Source of the DNA: Promethearchaeota archaeon
GTDB taxonomy: Archaea; Asgardarchaeota; Lokiarchaeia; Sigynarchaeales; SOKP01
NCBI GenBank assembly: GCA_019894655.1
Contig: JAGXNZ010000332.1
Coordinates: forward strand, 1-15,010
Direction of reading: 5' to 3'
Length of the DNA stretch: 15,010 nucleotides
Part shown: piece after piece, positions 1 to 8,095 of the stretch
How the letters are laid out: each line of letters starts with the position of its first letter
Position numbering within the stretch: position 1 is the stretch's first letter
Program-made: the position numbers and the translations under genes
The notes under the pieces: generated by a model
The model's database searches: none
What the model was told of the DNA's origin: nothing
Seen by the model: only the letters and a program-made list of their open reading frames with translations

Positions 1-131
1 AAAATCTCATTCTTATTCTTAAATTAGTAAAAGCACAATTAAATTTAGAAATAGATTATTTAAATAAAATCAATGGAGGTTGTCAAAAAATAGTACTAAA
101 AGTTATATTCAACGAGATTTTAGCTGCTTGA
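1..131 (+). CDS. Possible C-terminal end of an unknown protein, cut by the left edge
   Basis: A reading frame is open from base 3 to a TGA at 129-131 and gives 42 residues, ending in KVIFNEILAA. The stretch alternates hydrophobic and charged residues like an amphipathic helical tail, with a GGC turn in the middle. Forty-two codons without a stop in such AT-rich DNA is suggestive but not proof of coding. The next gene starts 18 bases downstream on the same strand and in the same frame, so the two could be co-transcribed. I do not recognise the family. It could be chance open frame in an intergenic region. Confidence 0.4.
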   Translation, partial: NLILILKLVKAQLNLEIDYLNKINGGCQKIVLKVIFNEILAA

Positions 132-149
132 AACCAATCTGGCTATTTA

Positions 150-1016
150 ATGGGTTTTTCCATTAAAGAATTAACGTATAAAGGAAAGTATCTTATAGCA
201 CTGACAGAACAGGAGTATGCTGGTCCGTGGTTTAGTTTTAAACTTCAAAACAAGAGTTTAGGGACTATTGGTGTAGTTCTAAAAAATATTGAATCAACTC
301 CGATCTATAAAATGGTTAATAGTCGTACTGGAACCATAATTGATCGCATCACACTTGATTTTGATATACGGGAATACCTAAGAAAATTAATTGCTCAGAA
401 AAAGCTCAAACCAATTGCTCTTAGCGACCAAAATTCTCTGATTCGCTTATACATTGATGTATTCAATCGCCCTAAAGTTCCCTATATTAATGCATTCTTT
501 ACGATAAAAAACATTTCAGATTATGATTTATTAGATTTTTCGTTATATTTCGTCTTTGATTTTGATATCAATGGACTAGATGGTTTTGATAACGATTTAT
601 CAGGCTATGACGAAAAAAACGATATAATTTATCAGTATGATGACACGAGTTTATTTGCAGGGTTTTCTCCAATATCTAAATCGACGCATTATGAAACTTG
701 CTTAACAAAAGATTTTAATATTGATGTTGAAAAACGAAATCTATCTAATACTTTATATGGTCAACCAGGCGAGATTTTATCTGCTTTACAAATTGAATTT
801 AAAACATTAAAACCGAATCAGTCGTTTCAGACAGCTTTAACTATTTCTGGTGCATTAAGTAAGGAGGAACTTATAAAAAACATTAAGGAAGGAAAAATCA
901 ACGCAATGAAGTATTTGTCTCAAGTAAACAGATCGGTCAAATCGAGCCAGAGAAACGAACAGGAAGAAGCTTTCATGAAACTTAATCTTCAGAAATCCGT
1001 TGATTGTAAAGATTAA
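150..1016 (+). CDS. Hypothetical protein, probably beta-rich, with an Asp-rich segment
   Basis: I do not recognise this 288-residue protein. It has no signal peptide and no transmembrane segment, so it is probably cytosolic. Residues about 1-245 read as alternating short beta strands, consistent with a beta-sandwich. A segment at roughly residues 136-165 is very rich in Asp, Gly and Tyr (NGLDGFDNDLSGYDEKND is part of it), which could bind a divalent metal or a sugar. The last 40 residues are charged and probably helical or disordered. The ATG at 150 is the only reasonable start: the upstream in-frame stop is at 129-131 and no ATG lies between. No Shine-Dalgarno sequence is visible. The strand layout resembles accessory domains of carbohydrate-active enzymes, and a mannosidase lies 3 kb away, but that link is speculation. 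The gene itself looks real. Confidence 0.75.
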   Translation: MGFSIKELTYKGKYLIALTEQEYAGPWFSFKLQNKSLGTIGVVLKNIESTPIYKMVNSRTGTIIDRITLDFDIREYLRKLIAQKKLKPIALSDQNSLIRLYIDVFNRPKVPYINAFFTIKNISDYDLLDFSLYFVFDFDINGLDGFDNDLSGYDEKNDIIYQYDDTSLFAGFSPISKSTHYETCLTKDFNIDVEKRNLSNTLYGQPGEILSALQIEFKTLKPNQSFQTALTISGALSKEELIKNIKEGKINAMKYLSQVNRSVKSSQRNEQEEAFMKLNLQKSVDCKD

Positions 1017-1026
1017 ACCGTAAATA

Positions 1027-1182
1027 ATGATTCAAATAAAAAAATTCCGAAATGGAAAGTTATTTGATGAATTCTCTGCGAGAGATGGGTTTAATATAAA
1101 TGTTGATTACATTTTACAGGAAAAAATGAAAGTAGAGAATTCACGTTATTTAATTGATGAAAATCATTTTTTGGTTTGTTGA
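1027..1182 (+). CDS. Possible small protein of 51 residues
   Basis: An ATG at 1027 opens a 51-codon frame ending in TGA at 1180-1182. It begins 10 bases after the stop of the preceding + strand gene, a spacing typical of an operon. The product is charged and mixed (starts MIQIKKFRNGKLFDEF, ends NHFLVC), with a composition more like a real protein than a shadow frame. Its last 19 bases overlap the 3' end of the convergent SelB-like gene. No Shine-Dalgarno sequence is obvious and I recognise no family. It could also be a chance frame; conservation in relatives would decide. Confidence 0.4.
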   Translation: MIQIKKFRNGKLFDEFSARDGFNINVDYILQEKMKVENSRYLIDENHFLVC

Positions 1183-2264
1183 AAGTATCCAACTATTCGT
1201 AATTTATTCTCGAAACGATTTAATTCAGTAATAATTCCTTTTAATCCTTCTCCGTTATGGAATACTGATTTATCAAAATGAATTTTCATAGTACCACTTT
1301 TTCCAGGGATGATGTTTTGACCATCAATAAATTTAAAAGGAGAAAGTTTTAACTTAATTAGCCCGTAATACTGGAATCCGTCATCAGGTTTAATCATCCC
1401 GCTTTTAGGTTTATAGAATTGGCTAACAAAAACTTCGGCTTCTATTTCTTTTTCCTTCTTAAAAATGCCGGGAGTAACAATAATGTTGTCGCGGCTTATT
1501 TCCCTAGGCGAAATATTACCTTTTAAGGCGAGACCTACTCTATCGCCTTCATAAGCGATTTTAAAGTTCCTATCGTGTTTTTGAATACTCCTGATTATAA
1601 CTTTCTTAACGGCAGATTCATAACCTGTTATTTCCAACATCTGACCACTATGGACTTCGCCTTGTTTTACAATTCCAAGAATAACGGTCCCTATTCCTTT
1701 AACAGGAAATACATGATCAACTAACACCTCCGTGTTTCTTTCGTTAACGTTAGTTAACTGTAGAAACTCATTTCCAAGCGCCACAATTATTTTTTTTAGA
1801 TTTTCATAATCTTGTTTGGCTTTAAGTTCGAAAATTTGCACGTTTTTCAAACTGGTACTCTCCAAAATCGTTTCAATTTTCTTTCTCGTCTCAGGTAATT
1901 TCCACTCCGTATTTGAATTTATTCCAGCTATTACTACCAAAACTTTAGTTCTGTATAACTTTGAAAATATGTCCATTCCAACTAGTATTTCTCCAACTGA
2001 GGCGTTTAATCCAATGTTTAAATCTATAGCGAGAATGTGAATATTAGATATAGCTAAAGTTTGTAGAAGTGGTTTTATCTTTTCGGGATAATCTAGGGGA
2101 GTTAAACCACAAAATACTTGATTTAAAGTTTGATCTAAACGATTGTAAAAGAGAATATCTGATTTAGTTCCTGGGGAACCTAAAGATTGACCTATTAAAT
2201 TGTTTATATCGAAATTATCCCCGAGGATTCCCACTACGAAATTTTTTTCAGCTAATTCATTCAT
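1164..2264 (-). CDS. SelB-like elongation factor (aSelBL) with a degenerate GTPase domain
   Basis: This 366-residue protein has the architecture of an EF-Tu/SelB-type translation factor: a G-like domain (about residues 8-175), beta-barrel domain II (about 180-265) and a second barrel (about 270-362). Domain II is clear, with FPVKGIGTVILGIVKQGEV (186-204), the usual EF signature. The G domain keeps its strand pattern but has lost its motifs. The P-loop position reads GILGDNFD (12-19) instead of GHxDxGK[ST], the G3 region reads TPLDYPEKIKPLL with no DxPGH, and the NKxD position reads VIAGINS (111-117). It therefore should not bind and hydrolyse GTP in the normal way. The SelB C-terminal domain that reads the selenocysteine element is also missing. 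This matches the described archaeal aSelBL family, whose members have disrupted GTPase domains and no known substrate. It is transcribed divergently from the phosphodiesterase gene and has no operon partners here. Role: probably aminoacyl-tRNA or ribosome binding, unproven. Confidence 0.8.
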   Translation of the reverse strand: MNELAEKNFVVGILGDNFDINNLIGQSLGSPGTKSDILFYNRLDQTLNQVFCGLTPLDYPEKIKPLLQTLAISNIHILAIDLNIGLNASVGEILVGMDIFSKLYRTKVLVVIAGINSNTEWKLPETRKKIETILESTSLKNVQIFELKAKQDYENLKKIIVALGNEFLQLTNVNERNTEVLVDHVFPVKGIGTVILGIVKQGEVHSGQMLEITGYESAVKKVIIRSIQKHDRNFKIAYEGDRVGLALKGNISPREISRDNIIVTPGIFKKEKEIEAEVFVSQFYKPKSGMIKPDDGFQYYGLIKLKLSPFKFIDGQNIIPGKSGTMKIHFDKSVFHNGEGLKGIITELNRFENKLRIVGYFQQTKK

Positions 2265-2396
2265 ATGTTTTATTAAATGTTGAGATCGTCAAAAACTTTT
2301 TGAAATTCTACTTCTATGGAAATCCACCTTATAGTAAAAATAAAATTATTAACTAAGAACAGATTAATTAACTAAAAAAAAGAAAATATATTAATT

Positions 2397-3920
2397 ATGA
2401 CCTGGAATAATTTAGTGAATCAAATTATATTAATATTGATCGACGATCTTAGAGCAGCTCATTTATTTGACCTGATTAACAAGGGAAAGGCACCTAATAT
2501 AGCTCAAATTGCAAAGAATGGTATTTCAAGCCAAAATTGCATCACATCCTTTCCAAGTATAACTTATCCTTGCTATAGCAATATCATCATTGGATCTTAT
2601 TCTGGTTACTATCCTATTGAAGGAAGTGGGATACCATCGTATCATTGGGTGGGAAGAACTGACCCTCCATCAGAAGGAAAAAAATTTCCAATTATTAAAA
2701 ATTATGGAAAAGGAAGTCATCTTTTAAAAATAAATAAAGATTTAGGACCAAATTGTCAAACCATTTTTGAACAAGCGGGAGAGGGTAATTTTTTGAGTTC
2801 CTTAAATCTTATAAAAAGGGGTTCAGTTTTAATCCCTCCTGTAGAATACACAACCTCTTCAATACTTAAAGGGGTTGAAAAAGCATATATTGATCCTCAA
2901 TCGTTATTTCCAGAAAAAGATGTTCCAAAGGTAACTGTTGCGTATATCCCTAAAACAGATAATTTAATGCACAATAAAGGCTTCGGCCATCCAGAGTACA
3001 TTAAAGAGGTAATCGATTGTGATAGATACATCGGTTCATTAATTAAAACTCTTAAAAACACAGGTTATTATGATTCAACCGCTATAGCAATAATATCTGA
3101 TCACGGAAATTATAAGTCAGAAAAGATGTATGACATCGCCCCTTTTTTTGAAGAAAACGGATTAACCCAATATTTACCTAAGAACGGAACTGGCGATTTC
3201 GACTGTCATATGGGTGGTCTTGGATTTTTTTACTTCCCTGGAGACAATTGGTACCATCACCCAACTATCGAACAGTTGAAAAAATTTGCTCCAGAGGGTG
3301 TTAATAGCAAAGAGTTAAATGTGTTTGATACTTTATGGAAAATCCCAGGCGTAAAGGCAATGTATTACAGAGATAACAATAACACCCCCGACAAAGGTAT
3401 AATTTACCTTGAACATAGAGAAGTGGAAATGGGAAAAAAGGTCACCGATATTATTGAATACGAAGGCCATGGAAAAAACCAAAAAACTAAATATATTCCC
3501 GACGATAAAGATTTCTATAAATATAGTAAAAATGAGGAATCTGCACGGCTCATAGATGGAAAATCGCATAGTATTGATGAATGGTTAAAAGTTACTAATC
3601 TGATTGATTTTCCTATATTAGTTGACCAAGTACCTCGCTATTTTAAAAATCCCCGATCTTGCGACATAGTAACTTCCACGCTTGGAGAGTACGGGTTTGG
3701 ATATGAGCATGGAAAAACTGTAGCTTCTACTCAGTATTCTCATGATATAGGGCTTAAAAAGTCCATGACTGTGCCATTTATAATTGGTGGATCTCCAAAC
3801 ATCCCCAAATTGGAACTAGCATATTGTAAAACTACTGATATGGTTCCAACGCTTTTAAATTTGTTAGGAGAAAAGCCCCATTACAGTGTTGTTGGAAAAT
3901 CTGTTTTTGATTATCCTTAG
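2397..3920 (+). CDS. Type I phosphodiesterase / nucleotide pyrophosphatase family hydrolase
   Basis: A 507-residue alkaline phosphatase superfamily enzyme, expected to hydrolyse phosphodiester or pyrophosphate bonds with two metal ions, probably zinc. Visible site residues are Asp16 in LILIDD, the likely nucleophile Thr56 in SFPSITYP (the NPP position usually seen as TFPN), Asp188 and His192 in PKTDNLMH, and Asp235-His236 in IISDHGN. A further ligand is probably His438 in the YEHG segment or His449. The C-terminus has the usual VPFIIGG and TTDMVPTLLNLLG elements. About residues 240-430 form an insertion-like region before the last His ligand. There is no signal peptide, so it is likely cytosolic, unlike many family members. 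The substrate cannot be read from sequence: nucleotides, phosphonates or a lipid- or sugar-linked diphosphate are all possible. It is convergent with the mannosidase gene, 49 bases away, so the two are not in one transcript. Confidence 0.85.
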   Translation: MTWNNLVNQIILILIDDLRAAHLFDLINKGKAPNIAQIAKNGISSQNCITSFPSITYPCYSNIIIGSYSGYYPIEGSGIPSYHWVGRTDPPSEGKKFPIIKNYGKGSHLLKINKDLGPNCQTIFEQAGEGNFLSSLNLIKRGSVLIPPVEYTTSSILKGVEKAYIDPQSLFPEKDVPKVTVAYIPKTDNLMHNKGFGHPEYIKEVIDCDRYIGSLIKTLKNTGYYDSTAIAIISDHGNYKSEKMYDIAPFFEENGLTQYLPKNGTGDFDCHMGGLGFFYFPGDNWYHHPTIEQLKKFAPEGVNSKELNVFDTLWKIPGVKAMYYRDNNNTPDKGIIYLEHREVEMGKKVTDIIEYEGHGKNQKTKYIPDDKDFYKYSKNEESARLIDGKSHSIDEWLKVTNLIDFPILVDQVPRYFKNPRSCDIVTSTLGEYGFGYEHGKTVASTQYSHDIGLKKSMTVPFIIGGSPNIPKLELAYCKTTDMVPTLLNLLGEKPHYSVVGKSVFDYP

Positions 3921-3969
3921 ATACATTTTGCATTGATAATTCAGTAGATTAGAAAGAATTGAAAATATT

Positions 3970-6831
3970 TTATTTGAATATGAATTTAAAACTGCGAAGT
4001 TCAAATTTTTCCATTTTAAAGGCTAAGATTCCTTTCATTTCATTCCAGTTCGGAGCTTGGTTCAACGACCTTTCTAGCAAATCAGTTTCTTCTATTTTGA
4101 TGATCCTTTCTGCTATTTTTGGATGAATTCTTGCTTCAGCTGACACGGAGAGTCCACAACCTTCAAAAAATCGGATAATGATTGAATTATCTTGGTTCCA
4201 TTCCTCGTATTTCAATACACCTAAATTGATGTTTGAAGGTGAAACTTGCAATATAGATTCTCCGTTTAATAATGGTCGATTTTCTATTTCATAAGATCCT
4301 TCTAGTGGTATAACTATGATTGGATTGTTAAATTCTTCAGCTTTTCTTCTTATCTTTGGATTTGCTGTGCTATCAGGGTTGGTTAAAGTGCTTCCACTGT
4401 GAGGATATAATACGTAATTACATCGAAATGGTCCCAGTTCACTAAATTCTGGTACTTCATTATTGTATAAATCTTTATTGAGTTTTCTTTCTGAATTCAC
4501 CCAAGCTTCAGGAGATGGAGGAGTATATTTAGGAGATCGTAAAAGAGTCAATTGAATATCACCACCATTAACAGAAAATGCATATTTTCCTTCGTTGATA
4601 AGTGCAATACCCCATTTCTTATCAGGAGAGCTCACATCAACGAATTTATGGCAGATTTTCTCATACCGTGCCTTATCGCAAGGAGTTTCGGGATTAGTTT
4701 TAAAATCAACAATCGCATATGCCCCGTCAGCAGTGGCAATCTCTGATTTTGTTGCAGTGCTATATAGAATTTTGAGCATCGTGTTTGGTTGACTCCAATC
4801 ACTAATATATTCAAGATAGATTTCAGGTAAAGTCTTAAATAATGTGATTTTTTGAATAACGACATCCTTTCCTAATAAACGGTTGATTTGAAGAGAAGCA
4901 AAAATGGGACCATTATCTACCACTTCAATTTCTACCCCTCTATCATTGGATAAATCCAAGGGAAAATTCCAGTATTCAGGAGTAAGATTCCAAGCGGGAA
5001 ACTTTTTATCATCGTCGATAAAACTATTAGTGAGATTAGATGAAATGCCTCTTAATAGATTTAATCCATTATTCAGGTTTTCCGATTGTAATTCTACAAA
5101 TGCACCTGTGGTTTGGCTCAGTTCTATATGCGTGATTCTATTTGATATTTTATTTGAGGATGCGTTAATTTCAGATTGATCTGATATTTCATCTGTCAGA
5201 ACCAATTTAACAGGAGTTACGGATAAGGGTTTCAATGTAACGATCGTCCACCAACCAGCGGATCTTGAATCTTTCCAAGAATCATCTTCCTTGGAGACTG
5301 GTTGGCAAACGAATTCTAATTTCTCTGAATTTAAAGATTGTATTTTCGCAGGTTTAGGTTTCCAATTTTTTTCTTTTGAAATATTTTGGTTTAAAATTGT
5401 AGCTGGTAAAAAAAGCCTTGATTTCCTTTCCCAAGGTAGAGAATTAAATAGATAGAAATTTCCACTATGTTTTAAATTCTGTTTATCATCTTGGGATGAT
5501 AATTTCGATCCTATATCTTTTACTATATTGGAGATCGAACTTTCTTGTAGTTTCCAATCCTCCCAACAATCATCGTATACTTCAGGGATCGAACTGCCAG
5601 GTAGAACATCATGAAATTGATTTTTTAAGGTTATTTTCCAAAGTTGCTCAAATAGTTCTGCGGGATAAGTATAATCTGAAGTAATTAATGAGGTTAAAAC
5701 AGCCAATATTTCAAGTGAGATTAAGTTATTTTCAAATTTGCGATTATTTCTTTTAACATCCGAATGATTTGAAAAACATCCCCGATGATTTTCAAGATAT
5801 AATTCGTCATCCCAAATTGGAAATCTTTCTGAATATTTATTTAATTCCTCGAAGAAGTTTTCCACACGACTCCATTTAAACATAGGATGTTTAGCTAGTG
5901 CATTTGCTATTGCGACTTCCTTATGAGTAGGTCCGTGTCCCCCATCACCCAACCCAAAGAAATATCCTATATGAGGACAATACTCTTCTCCTACATGGTT
6001 TATAAGATCATCATAATTATCCTTATAGTTCCAAATTTTTTGGCCGTTGTCTGTTAACAAATGATGGCCTATCCCGAACTTTTTCCATGAACCTAAAGGA
6101 CCATCTCCCATATGAAAATGGCCTGTCAATATTTTAGAGCCATCGAGTCCTTGCCACCAGAAATTCACGAAGGGAAAGGTCGTTTGAAGATTCCAGGTAA
6201 GTTTAGTTGTCCAAAAGTATTTTGCTCCTGATTTGGTTAATATTTGAGGTAAACCACGATTATAACCGAAAGAATCTAAAAACCATTCCACCTTGGGAAG
6301 GATATCAAAATTATCTCTAAAAAATCGCATCCCGTATAACCTTTGCCTTACAAACGATTCTCCCGAGGGCATCATGCAATCGGGTTCAACATAAGAACCG
6401 CCTACGAGTTCAATATTTCCTGCCTTTACAGTCTCTTGAATTTGCTTAAAAAGCTCAGGATCATCTTGTTTAATCCAATCTAAAAGTAATGGTTCGCTTA
6501 AAGCAAAGCAAAATTTTTCTGGGAACATTTTTGCATGAAGTATTGCTTTTTTAAAAGTAACTTGCGCTTTTTTTCGCGTTTGTTCATACCTCCACATCCA
6601 AGCACAATCGATATGGGACTCTCCAACTTGATGAATTATTAAATCTTCTAACTCTGGACAAGTGTTTTTCCATAATCTTAATTTTCGCTTGAGTGATATT
6701 TCTCTGTCAGATCTTAACCATCTTTCCCTCACCTTTTCAGTGTCCGTATCGGGCTCTTCAAGGTTTTTGCAATCTAACCGTCTATTTCCAGAATAACGAC
6801 CAATTTTATCTATAAATTTAGGAGAATTCAT
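3970..6831 (-). CDS. GH38 alpha-mannosidase
   Basis: A 953-residue glycoside hydrolase of family 38 (class II, retaining, zinc-dependent), expected to remove alpha-linked mannose from glycans or oligosaccharides. The catalytic domain shows the zinc ligands His73 and Asp75 in ESHIDCAWMW, the nucleophile and ligand Asp186 in FLDSFGYNRGLPQIL, and His407 in NQFHDVLPGSSIPEVYDD, which fits the fourth ligand. Other family landmarks are ALSEP (110-114), GGSYVEPDC (144-152) and TTKLTWN (208-214). The C-terminal half is the beta-sandwich region of GH38. Length is within the range of cytosolic and bacterial GH38 enzymes. There is no signal peptide, so the enzyme is probably intracellular and would act on imported oligosaccharides or on recycled host glycans. 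The ATG at 6831 has no clear Shine-Dalgarno sequence. The gene stands alone: it converges on the phosphodiesterase gene and diverges from the 92-residue gene. Confidence 0.93.
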   Translation of the reverse strand: MNSPKFIDKIGRYSGNRRLDCKNLEEPDTDTEKVRERWLRSDREISLKRKLRLWKNTCPELEDLIIHQVGESHIDCAWMWRYEQTRKKAQVTFKKAILHAKMFPEKFCFALSEPLLLDWIKQDDPELFKQIQETVKAGNIELVGGSYVEPDCMMPSGESFVRQRLYGMRFFRDNFDILPKVEWFLDSFGYNRGLPQILTKSGAKYFWTTKLTWNLQTTFPFVNFWWQGLDGSKILTGHFHMGDGPLGSWKKFGIGHHLLTDNGQKIWNYKDNYDDLINHVGEEYCPHIGYFFGLGDGGHGPTHKEVAIANALAKHPMFKWSRVENFFEELNKYSERFPIWDDELYLENHRGCFSNHSDVKRNNRKFENNLISLEILAVLTSLITSDYTYPAELFEQLWKITLKNQFHDVLPGSSIPEVYDDCWEDWKLQESSISNIVKDIGSKLSSQDDKQNLKHSGNFYLFNSLPWERKSRLFLPATILNQNISKEKNWKPKPAKIQSLNSEKLEFVCQPVSKEDDSWKDSRSAGWWTIVTLKPLSVTPVKLVLTDEISDQSEINASSNKISNRITHIELSQTTGAFVELQSENLNNGLNLLRGISSNLTNSFIDDDKKFPAWNLTPEYWNFPLDLSNDRGVEIEVVDNGPIFASLQINRLLGKDVVIQKITLFKTLPEIYLEYISDWSQPNTMLKILYSTATKSEIATADGAYAIVDFKTNPETPCDKARYEKICHKFVDVSSPDKKWGIALINEGKYAFSVNGGDIQLTLLRSPKYTPPSPEAWVNSERKLNKDLYNNEVPEFSELGPFRCNYVLYPHSGSTLTNPDSTANPKIRRKAEEFNNPIIVIPLEGSYEIENRPLLNGESILQVSPSNINLGVLKYEEWNQDNSIIIRFFEGCGLSVSAEARIHPKIAERIIKIEETDLLERSLNQAPNWNEMKGILAFKMEKFELRSFKFIFK

Positions 6832-6943
6832 ATTTTCTTGGTTCTCTTATTAAAGTGTTTAAGGAATAAATCATAGAATAATTTTAAATTTAATTAAAGT
6901 TATAAGTAATTTAGTTAAGGAAAAATATTTAAGAATTGATTTT

Positions 6944-7222
6944 ATGAAAGCAAATAAGTTCTTTGTTAATAAATACATAAGCCTTGAGCTTGAAAATGGT
7001 GTTACTAATATTTATGTAAAAGATAAGTTATTTCGACAGTGTAAAAAACTAGTTATTGAAATCCCTAAAAAAAAATTAAAAGAATTTTTAAAATTTAGTT
7101 CAATTGATCAAATTCCAAAAGATTACCAAAAAAATAGCCAAGTCCAAATTAAACCTGAAATTGAGTTTTTGGGACATTGTTCAAATTTACAAGCTTGGGA
7201 AGAAAATGATTATAATTCATAA
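6944..7222 (+). CDS. Short protein resembling the N-terminal part of an Asgard GHCSNLQAW family; possibly truncated
   Basis: The 92-residue product starts NKYISLELENGVTNIYV and ends with EIEFLGHCSNLQAWEENDY just before a TAA. From memory, this arrangement (NKYLTLKLENGKTNIYV near the start, then FxGHCSNLQAW followed by a leucine-rich or helical continuation) is the N-terminal module of much longer proteins that are common in Asgard archaea. Here it stops right after that motif. It may be a remnant of a decayed gene or a genuine stand-alone module. I found no convincing continuation in the three + frames of the following 130 bases. The function of the module is unknown to me. The ATG lies behind an A/T-rich stretch (AAAATATTTAA at 6922-6932) that could hold its promoter. 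Confidence 0.6.
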   Translation: MKANKFFVNKYISLELENGVTNIYVKDKLFRQCKKLVIEIPKKKLKEFLKFSSIDQIPKDYQKNSQVQIKPEIEFLGHCSNLQAWEENDYNS

Positions 7223-7353
7223 AAACTAAACTTGAATTAAAATCAGATAACTCCTTCACTCTCATAATGGAGCCTCATGTCATTACAACTATTAAAGTGA
7301 AAACTCATTTAATTCAATGATCTTTATTATAAGAATAAGAGGATAGCTAATAA

Positions 7354-7944
7354 ATGTGGAAACAAAAACTTCTCGAATTTGTTAAACCTTTTACGCATCC
7401 AGCATGGGGAATAACTCATTTTCAAAGAGTTTACGAATTAGCGATTGAATTAGTTAAAAAGCAAAATATGGATGTTGATAGAGACTCGTTGTTCGCTGCT
7501 GCATATCTTCATGATATTGGAGCATTCGAACCATATCGTCAAGATGGAAAGGATCACTCTGAGGTTGCCATCGAAAATTGCTCTGAAATACTCCTATCTA
7601 TAGGTTTTCCAAAAGATAAAATCGATCTCGTTAAAGATATTATTAAGTGTCATATGTTTTATGTTAAACCTTCTGATATTATGGAGTCTATAATCCTTCA
7701 TGATGCGGATACGCTTGATTTCATGGGTATTATAGGCATTTCAAGAATACTTGCGATTGTAGGAATAGAAGACTGGACTCCTGACTTAAAAAGCGCAATT
7801 TTCCTTATTCAAAAATTCCACGATGAGTTACCACTGCAGTTATACACGACAGCAGCTAAAGAAATGTGCATTGAACGGAAGTTTGAAATGAAGAACTTCT
7901 TAGCAAAATTATCTCAACAGACAAATAAGTTCAAATTGATATAA
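7354..7944 (+). CDS. HD-domain phosphohydrolase
   Basis: This 196-residue protein is a compact HD-superfamily metal-dependent phosphohydrolase. The metal-binding residues are His22 (ITHFQRV), His53-Asp54 (AYLHDIGAF) and a later Asp117 (ILHDADTLD). His68 in DHSEVA and His100 in IIKCHMF are also conserved-type positions. The layout H...HD...H...H...D fits the small single-domain HD hydrolases that act on nucleotides or other phosphate esters; the substrate cannot be told from sequence. A GAGGA at 7339-7343 sits about 10 bases ahead of the ATG and supports this start. A T-rich run follows the stop, so it is probably its own transcription unit and not the first gene of the isoprenoid cluster downstream. 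Confidence 0.85.
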   Translation: MWKQKLLEFVKPFTHPAWGITHFQRVYELAIELVKKQNMDVDRDSLFAAAYLHDIGAFEPYRQDGKDHSEVAIENCSEILLSIGFPKDKIDLVKDIIKCHMFYVKPSDIMESIILHDADTLDFMGIIGISRILAIVGIEDWTPDLKSAIFLIQKFHDELPLQLYTTAAKEMCIERKFEMKNFLAKLSQQTNKFKLI

Positions 7945-7955
7945 AATATAGCTAA

Positions 7956-7983
7956 TTTTATTTTTATTTAGAAAAAATTTTTT
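7956..7983 (+). terminator. T-rich putative archaeal terminator after the HD gene
   Basis: Twelve bases after the HD stop codon the + strand reads TTTTATTTTTATTT (7956-7969), followed by TTTTTT at 7978-7983. Archaeal RNA polymerase terminates at such U-rich runs without needing a hairpin. The whole region is AT-rich, so this is suggestive only. Confidence 0.35.
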
Positions 7984-8004
7984 CTCGTGAACTGATTTTT
8001 CCAA

Positions 8005-8013
8005 TTATATAAT
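8005..8013 (+). promoter_or_regulatory. Candidate TATA box of the + strand isoprenoid cluster
   Basis: TTATATAAT at 8005-8013 matches an archaeal TATA element, preceded by CCAA. Transcription would start about 25 bases downstream and leave a leader of roughly 60 bases before the geranylgeranyl reductase ATG at 8096. In AT-rich DNA such matches occur by chance. Confidence 0.25.
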
Positions 8014-8095
8014 TAATACTATTGATTATGTGAAACGATTTTTATTCTAGGGCTCTTTAATCACAAAAAATACTAAAAGAGATAATTATTAATTT

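Noticed and set aside
1180..1182. TGA at the end of the 51-residue frame read as a selenocysteine codon, prompted by the nearby SelB-like gene and a frame that stays open beyond it.
   Set aside because: The continuation is antisense to the well-supported SelB-like gene, matches no selenoprotein motif, and aSelBL is not known to serve selenocysteine.
2265..2396. Divergent promoters between the SelB-like and phosphodiesterase genes (for example TTATAGTAAAAATA near 2331).
   Set aside because: The 132-base gap must hold promoters, but in such AT-rich sequence I could not single out a convincing TATA/BRE pair for either gene.
4552..5179. Several open frames of 60-90 codons on the + strand opposite the mannosidase gene.
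   Set aside because: They are antisense shadows of a clear full-length enzyme and carry no recognisable motifs.
7223..7353. A remnant of the longer GHCSNLQAW family after the 92-residue gene: one frame gives LLHSH about 30 bases after the stop, similar to a remembered LLHSN motif.
   Set aside because: The match is only four residues, the offset is wrong, and stops interrupt the frame. It is no better than chance without an alignment.
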